A stretch of DNA of 64,000 nt from Vibrio sp. 14G-20 (GTDB lineage: Bacteria > Pseudomonadota > Gammaproteobacteria > Enterobacterales > Vibrionaceae). This document shows, in pieces, positions 18,165 to 26,184 of the stretch. The number at the start of each line of letters is the position of its first letter. Positions within the stretch are counted from its first letter, which is position 1. Below the pieces are notes generated by a model. That model worked only from the letters and a program-made list of their open reading frames with translations, searched no databases and was not told the origin of the DNA. The translations under genes and the position numbers were made by a program. The DNA lies in the NCBI RefSeq assembly GCF_026241515.1, contig NZ_JAPHPW010000001.1, forward strand, positions 248,001 to 312,000, written 5' to 3'.

Positions 18165-18675
18165 TCATTACCTCACTTTGTGTATCTGGAGATTGTACCC
18201 CCTTCTGCACAAAATCAGCTAATTGATTTAACAAAGTTTTCATAGGTGTCGGTAATAAGTCCAAATCGACGCTATCCATCAAGTTTTTGACTTCTAAACC
18301 GAGCTCGGTATCGCCTTCAATAGACAGTCTACGTTGGAAGAAAAGCGTATCTGGGTCTTCTTTACGCCCCGCTATCAACACAAGATCGTTAAGATTGCCG
18401 CTAAAGCTTACATCTTCAGCCACCTCTTTGTCAGCTACAACCAGTTGCTCATTTTTGTAGCTAATACACCAACTTAACCCCATATCTTTTATTGCGACTT
18501 TCAGCCATTTGTCTTCTAAAAACTCAAAGTCACCGTCCTCTAAAGCTTCCTTAAAGACATTCTTAAGCGCCTCCAACAAGGCTCTTTTTTGTACAGTTCT
18601 AGGCAATAACTGGACTGGAGATCGCAAAATTGATGCGGCATTTTGAACTAGTTGAGTGCGAATCTTGTTTATCAC
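18148..18675 (-). CDS. ubiT: UbiT, anaerobic ubiquinone synthesis SCP2-fold accessory protein
   Basis: SCP2 lipid-binding protein needed for O2-independent ubiquinone synthesis with UbiU and UbiV. 175 aa from a GTG at 18675. That start (VINKIRTQLVQNAASILRSP) aligns with the E. coli start, whereas the upstream ATG at 18717 has no ribosome-binding site. The conserved block RKEDPDTLFFQRRLSIEGDT is complete. Divergent from the ubiUV side, but with a c-di-GMP gene placed between. Confidence 0.88.
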   Translation of the reverse strand: MINKIRTQLVQNAASILRSPVQLLPRTVQKRALLEALKNVFKEALEDGDFEFLEDKWLKVAIKDMGLSWCISYKNEQLVVADKEVAEDVSFSGNLNDLVLIAGRKEDPDTLFFQRRLSIEGDTELGLEVKNLMDSVDLDLLPTPMKTLLNQLADFVQKGVQSPDTQSEVMNAYSN

Positions 18676-18747
18676 GTGACTTATCCGTAACTTTGTCAAT
18701 AATATGGAATGCATCATAGATGATGTTGAGATCTCAGTTACTGTTAT

Positions 18748-18773
18748 GTATCAAATTAACTTCTGTTTGATAC
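18748..18773. promoter_or_regulatory. Inverted repeat in the ubiT/rocS divergent region
   Basis: GTATCAAA-N10-TTTGATAC, perfect 8-bp arms. The half sites resemble FNR halves (ATCAA/TTGAT) but face the opposite way, so it is not a standard FNR box. The same region holds two ATCGATAG direct repeats just before rocS. Role unknown. Confidence 0.45.
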
Positions 18774-18933
18774 TCGACCTTTAATATCCTGAAAATCACA
18801 GTTATAGTAACTCAGGTAATGAGAATTACAGCGGATCGCTGCACTCACAGGTAAATATCGATAGCCACACAAAAAGTAATAAATATTTATCGATAGTGAA
18901 TATTCAAGCTCTTGGAGAATTGGTAGTACTTTG

Positions 18934-20973
18934 ATGCCTCCCCAGCAACTACAACATTGGTTTACCCAGCTAACTGCAAATAGTCCGTTCTTTTTTGCAG
19001 TACTTGATGCTCAACATAACTATTTTATGGTAAATGAGCGTTACTGCGATATTGCTGGTTTGAGTCAAACAGAGCTTGCAGGCATGAATGACCGCCAAAC
19101 ATTGGGCGAACAGTTCTACCAACATCTCAAGCCTTACTATGAGCGTGCATTCAGTGGCGAAACGATTGAGGCCGAAGTCACCCTCAACGAAACTGACCTC
19201 GATACCAGCCTTCATTTCAGCCTATCTCCGCTTACCAATGGCAACAAAACCGACTACATCGTCTTTCACGCCTTCGACACTTCAGAAAACCAAGTACTTG
19301 TCCGTTCTTTAGAAGAGTCCGAAGCCAAATTCCACAAACTATCTCAACTACTTCCAGATGGATTACTGCTCGTTGAAAGTGACTACATCTTGTCATCCAA
19401 CCCAGCAGCGGCGCGCTTGCTTGGCTTTAACTCAACCACAGAGTTAATTGGTGAAGAATTGGGACGCCTATTTATCGATGAACAAACCAAAACAGTCTTC
19501 AATAATAACCTCAGCTCTATTATTTCTGAGTCTGGTTTGGTTTGCTTAACGGGTGCCCGATGCGGCTTTGAACGTAAGGTTCAGCTCAACATCGACTCCA
19601 CCACCGTTCTTGGAAGCAACACTCAGCTGGTGCTTATCCAAGACGCACAAGAAACCGCAAAACAATATACACCGGCAAACAGTGAAGATGCCTATATCGA
19701 TGCACTGACTAAGCTCTACAACCGAGTTGGCTTTACTAAGCGTCTTGAGCAGTTCATCCACAACGACACGCCGGTGGTGATGCTCTACTTAGACATTGAT
19801 AACTTTAAGAATATCAATGACTCACTGGGTCATCACATCGGTGACAAGGTGATTAAAGAGGTCGCTTCGCGTCTTAAACGCTTGCTGCCTCGTAAGGCCG
19901 TGATTGGGCATTTAGGCGGGGATGAGTTTGGTATTATCCTGCCAGAACCTGAACATCAGCGAACACCTGAAATGCTCGCTGAAAAGATCATTTCCCTGAT
20001 CAATCAACCCTTCGATCTTCACCACTTTAGCAAGCGCTTGGCCTGCTCGATTGGTAGCGTGAGCTTTCCTCAAGATGGTACTGATGCTCGTATCTTGCTG
20101 CAAAATGCAGACACAGCAATGTATGAAGCCAAAGATCGTGGTCGTAATCGTCTGATTAAGTTCAACGAACAAATGAACAAAGAAGCGCGTATGCGACTGT
20201 GGCTTGAGATAGAGCTGCAAAAAGCACTGCAACAAAATGGACTCGAGGTTTGGTATCAGCCGAAAGTGAATGCCCGTGATTTCACCATCAACGGCGCAGA
20301 AGCTCTGGTTCGTTGGAAGCACCCAGTTGAAGGCTACATCAGCCCTGCTGCATTCATCCCAGTCGCGGAACGTGCAGGTCTTATCGAACAGCTTGGTCGT
20401 GTGGTAATGCGTGAAGTATTTGCGACAGTTAAGCGTTGGAAGATGCAAGGTATCCTGCCTGGTCGAGTGGCGATCAACTTGTCTCCAGAGCAGTTTGGTA
20501 ATCCAAAGCTAATTGATTACGTTGAAAAGCTACTCCGTTCAACAGAGCTTGATCCAAGCGCGATTACTTTTGAGCTGACAGAAAGTGCTGTGATGAGTGA
20601 CAGCGAACACACGCTACAAATGCTAAACGCTATCAAGAGATTAGGATTCGCCTTGTCCATCGATGACTTTGGTACAGGCTATTCATCGCTGTCTTACTTA
20701 GCTCGCTTCCCTATTGATGAACTTAAGATTGACCGTGCGTTTATCTCTGATATCGATACGCTACCAAAGCAAATCACTGTGATTGAAAACATCATTAACC
20801 TTGGCAAGTCTCTCGATTTAACCGTGGTTGCAGAAGGTGTCGAAACCAGTGAGCAAGCGACTCTGCTATCGAACCTCAACTGTAGCTCCATTCAAGGTTT
20901 CCACTTCTATCGTCCTCAACCAAAACAAGACGTCGAAGAGCTGTTCGCACAAAACCGCCGTCATAAGAACTAA
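18934..20973 (+). CDS. rocS: PAS-GGDEF-EAL c-di-GMP enzyme, RocS-like
   Basis: Soluble 679-aa protein: PAS at about 1-110, a second PAS-like region at about 130-235, GGDEF domain with intact GGDEF at 328-332, and EAL domain with EALVRW at 456-461. EAL catalytic features ELTES, DDFGTGYSS and VAEGVET are present, so phosphodiesterase activity is likely; GGDEF may be active or may serve as a GTP sensor. Position beside ubiU-ubiV matches V. cholerae VC0653 (rocS), which affects rugosity and motility (recalled). The ATG at 18934 is chosen over the adjoining TTG. No membrane segment is seen. Confidence 0.85.
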   Translation: MPPQQLQHWFTQLTANSPFFFAVLDAQHNYFMVNERYCDIAGLSQTELAGMNDRQTLGEQFYQHLKPYYERAFSGETIEAEVTLNETDLDTSLHFSLSPLTNGNKTDYIVFHAFDTSENQVLVRSLEESEAKFHKLSQLLPDGLLLVESDYILSSNPAAARLLGFNSTTELIGEELGRLFIDEQTKTVFNNNLSSIISESGLVCLTGARCGFERKVQLNIDSTTVLGSNTQLVLIQDAQETAKQYTPANSEDAYIDALTKLYNRVGFTKRLEQFIHNDTPVVMLYLDIDNFKNINDSLGHHIGDKVIKEVASRLKRLLPRKAVIGHLGGDEFGIILPEPEHQRTPEMLAEKIISLINQPFDLHHFSKRLACSIGSVSFPQDGTDARILLQNADTAMYEAKDRGRNRLIKFNEQMNKEARMRLWLEIELQKALQQNGLEVWYQPKVNARDFTINGAEALVRWKHPVEGYISPAAFIPVAERAGLIEQLGRVVMREVFATVKRWKMQGILPGRVAINLSPEQFGNPKLIDYVEKLLRSTELDPSAITFELTESAVMSDSEHTLQMLNAIKRLGFALSIDDFGTGYSSLSYLARFPIDELKIDRAFISDIDTLPKQITVIENIINLGKSLDLTVVAEGVETSEQATLLSNLNCSSIQGFHFYRPQPKQDVEELFAQNRRHKN

Positions 20974-21153
20974 TTAGAAGATTCGAATACGTCATCCTCC
21001 GAAAGCTAAACCAACACATAAAACTACTACTCGTCAGTACCTCAAACGGAGTAAAAGCAGATTTATCCATCTAAACCTGCCTTACATCAATTCCGTCATT
21101 CATAATTCTTCATAAAATGCTCGCTTCAACTTAATTCTACTGGTAGTGAGCAA

Positions 21154-22167
21154 ATGGAACTCTTATGCCCAGCGGGTAACTTACCTGCTTTGAAAACCGC
21201 TATTGATTGTGGTGCGGATGCTGTCTATATCGGATTCAAAGACGATACCAATGCCCGACACTTTGCAGGCCTGAACTTTGCGGGTAAAAAGCTCGATCGT
21301 GCTGTGCAGTATGTGCATGACCACAACAAGAAAATTCATGTTGCCTTAAATACTTTTGCTCACCCAAATGGCTTCGACCGTTGGACCAATGCCGTAGACA
21401 ATGCTGCTGCACTGGGTGTTGATGCGCTGATCATCGCAGACATCGCGGTACTTGAGTACGCAGCAAATAAGTATCCAGATCTAGAACTGCACCTATCAGT
21501 GCAAGCATCTGCGACCAATGCGGCGGCTATCGACTTCTACCATAAAAACTTCAACGTTAAGCGTGTCGTACTGCCGCGTGTGTTGTCGATTCATCAGGTC
21601 AAACAGCTTTCTCGTAATATCACTTCTGACGTTGACCTTGAAGTATTCGCTTTTGGTAGCTTGTGTATCATGGCAGAAGGTCGTTGTTACCTCTCTTCAT
21701 ACATGACTGGCGAATCACCCAATACCGTTGGAGCTTGCTCTCCGGCGAAATATGTTCGCTGGCAAGAAACAGAAACCGGCTTAGAGTCTCGCTTAAACGA
21801 AATCCTTATAGATAAGTATGAAGCAGGTGAAAACGCTGGTTACCCAACGTTGTGTAAAGGCCGTTTTGAAGCCGAGATCGATGGTGAACGTAAGCGCTAT
21901 CACGCACTTGAAGAGCCAACGAGCCTCAACACGCTATCCATGTTGCCTGAGCTTTTCGCAGCAAATGTTGCCTCGGTGAAGATTGAAGGTCGCCAGCGCA
22001 GCCCTGCTTATGTTGAACAAGTCACCCGTACGTGGCGCGCAGCTATCGATCGCTACTTAGCGAACCCAGAACAATACCAAGTGGAACAAGCTTGGAATGC
22101 GACACTGGCGAATGTATCAGAAGGTACACAAACCACGCTTGGCGCTTATCACCGTAAATGGCAATAG
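21154..22167 (+). CDS. ubiU: UbiU, anaerobic ubiquinone hydroxylation Fe-S protein
   Basis: U32-peptidase-family protein that works with UbiV in oxygen-independent ring hydroxylation of ubiquinone precursors. 337 aa; begins MELLCPAGNLPALKTAIDCG and carries the U32 signature EVFAFGSLCIMAEGRC. Cysteines for a 4Fe-4S cluster occur in SLCIMAEGRC, GACSPAKY and YPTLCKGRF. The next gene, ubiV, starts 18 nt after its stop. Confidence 0.93.
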   Translation: MELLCPAGNLPALKTAIDCGADAVYIGFKDDTNARHFAGLNFAGKKLDRAVQYVHDHNKKIHVALNTFAHPNGFDRWTNAVDNAAALGVDALIIADIAVLEYAANKYPDLELHLSVQASATNAAAIDFYHKNFNVKRVVLPRVLSIHQVKQLSRNITSDVDLEVFAFGSLCIMAEGRCYLSSYMTGESPNTVGACSPAKYVRWQETETGLESRLNEILIDKYEAGENAGYPTLCKGRFEAEIDGERKRYHALEEPTSLNTLSMLPELFAANVASVKIEGRQRSPAYVEQVTRTWRAAIDRYLANPEQYQVEQAWNATLANVSEGTQTTLGAYHRKWQ

Positions 22168-22185
22168 AGCCAAATGGAGAACTCA

Positions 22186-23064
22186 ATGAAATACGCATTA
22201 GGCCCTCTACTTTATTTTTGGCCAAAACAAGACGTTGAAAGCTTCTATGAGCAAGCGAAATCAAGCTCTGCTGATATCATCTACTTAGGTGAAGCCGTAT
22301 GCTCAAAACGTCGTGAGATGAAAGCGAAACACTGGATGGACATCGCTAAAGAGCTGTCTGCTTCAGGTAAGCAAGTGGTGCTGTCGACCATGGCATTGTT
22401 GGAAGCGCCAAGCGAAGTCAACATCATGAAGAAGTACATAGATAACGGTGACTTCGCGATTGAAGCCAATGACGTGTCTGCTATTCAACTGGCAAGCGAA
22501 AGCAAAGTACCTTTCGTGGTCGGCCCAGCAGTAAACACCTACAACGCGCGCACGCTGAACCTGTTCTTGAAGCAAGGCATGACACGTTGGTGTATGCCGG
22601 TTGAGCTATCTCGTGAATGGCTAAGCAACGTCATGACACAGTGTGAAGAGCTCAATATTCGTAACAAGTTCGAAGTCGAAGTATTTAGCCACGGTTACTT
22701 GCCTCTTGCTTACTCAGCACGCTGCTTTACGGCTCGTGCAGAAAATAAAGCGAAAGACGATTGTGAAACCTGCTGTATCAAATACCCAACCGGACTACAG
22801 GTCGAGAGCCAAGAAGGCCAATCGGTATTCAACCTTAACGGTATCCAGACCCAATCGGGTTACTGCTACAACCTAGTGAATGATTTACCCAACATGCACG
22901 ACTTGGTTGATGTGGTTCGTTTAAGCCCGCTAGGCATCGATACCTTCTCTGAAATTAATAACTTCAGAGCTAACGAACAAGGTCAAAACCCGATGAAGAT
23001 TGAAAGCCGCCAATGTAATGGTTACTGGCATCAACTTGCAGGTTTAGACGTAAAAAACATCTAG
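22186..23064 (+). CDS. ubiV: UbiV, partner of UbiU
   Basis: 292-aa U32-family protein. Family features are MKYALGPLLYFWPK at the start, GEAVCSKRREMK, HGYLPLAYSARCFTARAENK and the CETCCIKYP cysteine cluster. ATG at 22186 with GGAG 7 nt upstream is preferred to the ATG four codons before. Forms an operon with ubiU and ends at a strong terminator. Confidence 0.93.
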   Translation: MKYALGPLLYFWPKQDVESFYEQAKSSSADIIYLGEAVCSKRREMKAKHWMDIAKELSASGKQVVLSTMALLEAPSEVNIMKKYIDNGDFAIEANDVSAIQLASESKVPFVVGPAVNTYNARTLNLFLKQGMTRWCMPVELSREWLSNVMTQCEELNIRNKFEVEVFSHGYLPLAYSARCFTARAENKAKDDCETCCIKYPTGLQVESQEGQSVFNLNGIQTQSGYCYNLVNDLPNMHDLVDVVRLSPLGIDTFSEINNFRANEQGQNPMKIESRQCNGYWHQLAGLDVKNI

Positions 23065-23095
23065 TTCGATAATTAAACCTATCAGCTACAGATGC

Positions 23096-23126
23096 AAAAA
23101 AGGTCTAGCATTCGCTAGACCTTTTT
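23096..23126. terminator. Bidirectional terminator between ubiV and the MATE gene
   Basis: AAAAAGGTCTAGC / GCTAGACCTTTTT with loop ATTC, 13-bp perfect stem serving both converging genes. Confidence 0.92.
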
Positions 23127-23148
23127 AGTTCGACTTAATAGAAGCGAC

Positions 23149-24486
23149 CTATGCCGTCACCGTTTCCATCGGTGAAGCATCGAGCTTCTTTACGTCTTTG
23201 TAGAGCATCACCATCACCACCACGCTTAACGCAATGTTAGACAGTGGATACGCAATCCAGATCCCCGGCACACCGTACAACTTAGGCATGATGTACAAGA
23301 AAGGCAGCTGAATAAGCATATTGCCTATCGTCACAAACATCGCCTTGCTGCCCTTGTTTACCGCTTGGTAATAAGCACCCGCTACCACTAAGAAACCATC
23401 CAGCGCCAATGCAAACATGTGTAGTCGAATACCCAACACTGTGTACTCTACTAACTGTGGTTCGTCCGAGTTAAAGACTGACACAAACTCACGTGGGAAC
23501 GCGTTGAGAAGCAACACAAACGCCACACCAATCAATACTGAACTCAGCATCGCAATCTTAAGTAACTTACGGATGTTCGCTTGGTTACGCGCACCATGGT
23601 TGTAGCTCACCAATGGTTGCATACCGTTGGCGATACCTTCAGCCGTGAGGTAGTAAACCGTCACGATGTAGCCCAAAATCGCGTAAGCACCAATCATCAA
23701 CTGGTCGCCATATTGAGAGAACAACGCATTGTGCAGCGCCACCATCATCGAACCATAAGCGTACATAAAGAAGCTTGATGTACCAATCGCGAAGATTTGT
23801 GGAATCACATCCAGCTTCAGTCTCAACTCATTCCAACGTAAACGTAGGTTTGCTCGACGTGAGAAGAAGTAAGCCAAGCCAAGGCCCGTTACCACAAACT
23901 GGGCAATCGCTGTTGCTAATGCTGCGCCCATCAACTCCCAACCATAAAGAGCGATAAACAGGTAATCGAGTACGATGTTAATCACTGCACCAACAATCAT
24001 CAGTATCGTCGCTAAGTTCGGACTGTCATCGTTGCGCAGTAGAAACGGCATCGCGATCGAACCTAACGTGAAGACACTGGCACCAATTAGGATATGTAAG
24101 TACTGCAGGCCAAGTTCATATACTCGCCCTTCAGCGCCTTGCCAAAGCAAGAAGTTATCAGAAAACAAAAACAGCAATGCAGAGACAATAGGCGTTATCG
24201 CTAACAACAAGGTTAAGCCCGTTGCTAAGATCTGCTTAGCGCCTTGGGCATCTTTTTCACCTTGGCGAATTGAGACAAGCGCACCTGTACCCACACCCAC
24301 CAACATACCAATACCGAGAATCGAACCAATCACAGGCCACGCAACATTGATACCTGCAAGTCCATCAGCCCCCACATAGCGGCCAATGAAAATGCCATCC
24401 ACCACTTGGTACAGGCCATTAACCAACATGGCCGCCACGGTAGGGATTGTGTATCGCCAAAACTGGCGACTAATTGAGTTACTCAT
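23149..24486 (-). CDS. MATE-family efflux transporter
   Basis: 445-aa inner-membrane protein with about twelve hydrophobic helices and the MATE pattern near the N-terminus (VVDGIFIGRYVGADGLAGIN) repeated in the second half. Expected to export cationic drugs or metabolites in exchange for Na+ or H+; the substrate cannot be read from sequence. A MarR-family gene lies directly upstream and a palindrome identical in core to the one before marR lies in the gap, so the pump is probably under MarR control. Confidence 0.9.
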   Translation of the reverse strand: MSNSISRQFWRYTIPTVAAMLVNGLYQVVDGIFIGRYVGADGLAGINVAWPVIGSILGIGMLVGVGTGALVSIRQGEKDAQGAKQILATGLTLLLAITPIVSALLFLFSDNFLLWQGAEGRVYELGLQYLHILIGASVFTLGSIAMPFLLRNDDSPNLATILMIVGAVINIVLDYLFIALYGWELMGAALATAIAQFVVTGLGLAYFFSRRANLRLRWNELRLKLDVIPQIFAIGTSSFFMYAYGSMMVALHNALFSQYGDQLMIGAYAILGYIVTVYYLTAEGIANGMQPLVSYNHGARNQANIRKLLKIAMLSSVLIGVAFVLLLNAFPREFVSVFNSDEPQLVEYTVLGIRLHMFALALDGFLVVAGAYYQAVNKGSKAMFVTIGNMLIQLPFLYIMPKLYGVPGIWIAYPLSNIALSVVVMVMLYKDVKKLDASPMETVTA

Positions 24487-24541
24487 TTCTTACTCTACTT
24501 TCATTTGTGAGTCGCATATCAACAAGACATGACTCGAAAAA

Positions 24542-24562
24542 TTAGTTAACAAGGCTAACTAA
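24542..24562. promoter_or_regulatory. Candidate MarR operator upstream of the MATE gene
   Basis: TTAGTTA-N7-TAACTAA palindrome in the 89-bp marR-MATE gap. On the minus strand it lies between a TTTAGA and a TAACTA placed as weak -35 and -10 elements. Its core (GTTA-N-CAAGGCTAACTA) is shared with the site upstream of marR. Confidence 0.7.
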
Positions 24563-24575
24563 ATATCTAAATTAT

Positions 24576-24983
24576 TTACTTCAAAGCTTTATTTAATAAT
24601 AGGTTTAGCTGTTGAGATTCTTGCTCAGACAAACGACTTTCCAGTATCTGTGCCATGACCTGATAGATCTTACTTTCTTCTTCTAAGCCGACTTCAGCTT
24701 TACTGGTCAGTACGACCAACTTAGACCTCGCATCTTCGAGCGAAGCTTCACGTTCAACAAGACCCTTTCTCTCTAACCTTTGAACCATAGTGGTTGCTGA
24801 AGGCTTGGTCACCTGCATCTCAATCGCAAGATCAGTCAATCGGATCGGTTCAGGAGAGGCTTGAATGACCTTCAAATAGTCATACTCATTGAAGCTCAAT
24901 TGGCAAATAGGATCTTCATTTACCTGAGTTCGCCATATCTTAGAGGCGAAGCGCTCAATCTTTTCTAAATTCTGGTTCAGCAT
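24576..24983 (-). CDS. MarR-family transcriptional regulator
   Basis: 135-aa winged-helix regulator. The recognition region is LTDLAIEMQVTKPSATTMVQRLERKGLV followed by the wing EASLEDARSKLVVLT, all typical of MarR. ATG at 24983 with AGGTG upstream is preferred to the GTG two codons earlier. Likely represses itself and the MATE pump through the two palindromes and responds to a pump substrate (inferred). Confidence 0.88.
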   Translation of the reverse strand: MLNQNLEKIERFASKIWRTQVNEDPICQLSFNEYDYLKVIQASPEPIRLTDLAIEMQVTKPSATTMVQRLERKGLVEREASLEDARSKLVVLTSKAEVGLEEESKIYQVMAQILESRLSEQESQQLNLLLNKALK

Positions 24984-25007
24984 ACTCACCTAATCAAAGA
25001 ACGGCAT

Positions 25008-25058
25008 TTAGTTAGCAAGGCTAACTATTCTAGTATTGTTTAAATAAAAAGCAATCAA
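25008..25058 (-). promoter_or_regulatory. marR promoter with overlapping palindromic operator
   Basis: On the minus strand TTGATT (25053-25058), a 17-nt spacer and TACTAG (25030-25035). The predicted RNA start near 25023 falls within the palindrome TTAGTTAGCAAGGCTAACTA (25008-25027). This geometry fits autorepression. Confidence 0.65.
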
Positions 25059-25090
25059 AACGGGATGAAGGTCATAAAAAATGAGCATGA

Positions 25091-25115
25091 AAAAACCGCT
25101 GACAGGCAGCGGCTT
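25091..25115 (-). terminator. Terminator after nlpI
   Basis: Minus-strand GCCGCTG-cctgt-CAGCGGT stem followed by T6, 20 nt after the nlpI stop. Confidence 0.85.
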
Positions 25116-25136
25116 TTCGGAATCAAAATGTGTTGT

Positions 25137-26060
25137 TTACTTAGCGTTAGCTTCTTCTTCGGCCTCAGCCAGCTTAACTTGCGCTAAGTGCTCGGCTTTA
25201 AGCGTGGTGAAGATACGGCTTAACTCTAAGAAAGAGTAACGGTGTTCTACGTATTCATACACGTTAAAAGAAACCGCTAACTTGTACAAAGAGATCGCAT
25301 TCGCGTAGTCACCATTCATGTGGTAACGCTTAGCAAGGTAGAAGTACGTCTCTGTTAGGCGCTGCGCAAGTAACGTGTTGTCACGAGTACCGGTTAATAT
25401 CGCCTTGAAAGCCTGCTCTTCAGTAATGTCATCAAGCATAATCGCGACTAATACCCAACCCCACTGCTCATCACGGCTCTCATAACGTTTTTGCAAATCA
25501 AGCTTAGCTTGCTCTGGCGTTAGTTCATGCTGAATGATGTACAACCAAAGGGCGCGAAACGGATCGCTAGGATCATCGGCATAGTGCTTCATCATCTCTT
25601 CATTGGCTAAGTCGTAACGCTCGCCATAGTAAAGCGCGATAGAGCGGTTTCTTTCTGCGTAAGAGTTTGCAGGATCAAGTTCTAACGTTGAATCAAAAGA
25701 TTCATAAGCCGCATCAAACTCCCCTACCTGCGTAAAGTAAACACCCAAAAGATTGAAGATATCAGGTTGAGCAGGGTTCAATGAAAGAGATTGGTTGAAG
25801 TCGAGGCGCGCGAGATCACGTAGGCCAACACTGTCGTAGTAGTTACCACGTTCAAACAGCATCTTAGCTCGAACTTCATCGTTCAAATCTGGGCGCTGTA
25901 ATAACTGACTAAGACGTGCAATTTGAACTTCTTGCTGAACGCTTGGTTGCAGTGGCACAGCCATCGGTGGATAAACCCAACGTGAGGTGTTATCTGATGT
26001 TGTCGCACAACCTGTTAGTACAAGCAGTAAACACATACTCGCGGTTTGAAACCATTTCAC
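25137..26060 (-). CDS. nlpI: Lipoprotein NlpI
   Basis: Outer-membrane TPR lipoprotein that scaffolds peptidoglycan hydrolases and the Prc protease. 307 aa with a lipoprotein signal MKWFQTASMCLLLVLTGC, lipobox LTGC, acylated Cys at 18. TPR-like repeats run from about 60 to 170 (for example DIFNLLGVYFTQVGEFDAAY). Downstream of pnp as in E. coli, separated by a terminator-type hairpin. Confidence 0.93.
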   Translation of the reverse strand: MKWFQTASMCLLLVLTGCATTSDNTSRWVYPPMAVPLQPSVQQEVQIARLSQLLQRPDLNDEVRAKMLFERGNYYDSVGLRDLARLDFNQSLSLNPAQPDIFNLLGVYFTQVGEFDAAYESFDSTLELDPANSYAERNRSIALYYGERYDLANEEMMKHYADDPSDPFRALWLYIIQHELTPEQAKLDLQKRYESRDEQWGWVLVAIMLDDITEEQAFKAILTGTRDNTLLAQRLTETYFYLAKRYHMNGDYANAISLYKLAVSFNVYEYVEHRYSFLELSRIFTTLKAEHLAQVKLAEAEEEANAK

Positions 26061-26085
26061 AAATAATTACTCCTGTTATGACCGC

Positions 26086-26116
26086 AATAAAAAAGGGGAG
26101 CGATATGCTCCCCTTT
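26086..26116 (-). terminator. Terminator after pnp
   Basis: AAAGGGGAGC / GCTCCCCTTT stem with loop of five, followed by T-rich sequence on the minus strand, between pnp and nlpI. Confidence 0.85.
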
Positions 26117-26184
26117 ATAACATGCTTTGTTGACGATAGGTTAGAAATCACTAAAAAGCGATATCACCATCGACACACTGAGAA

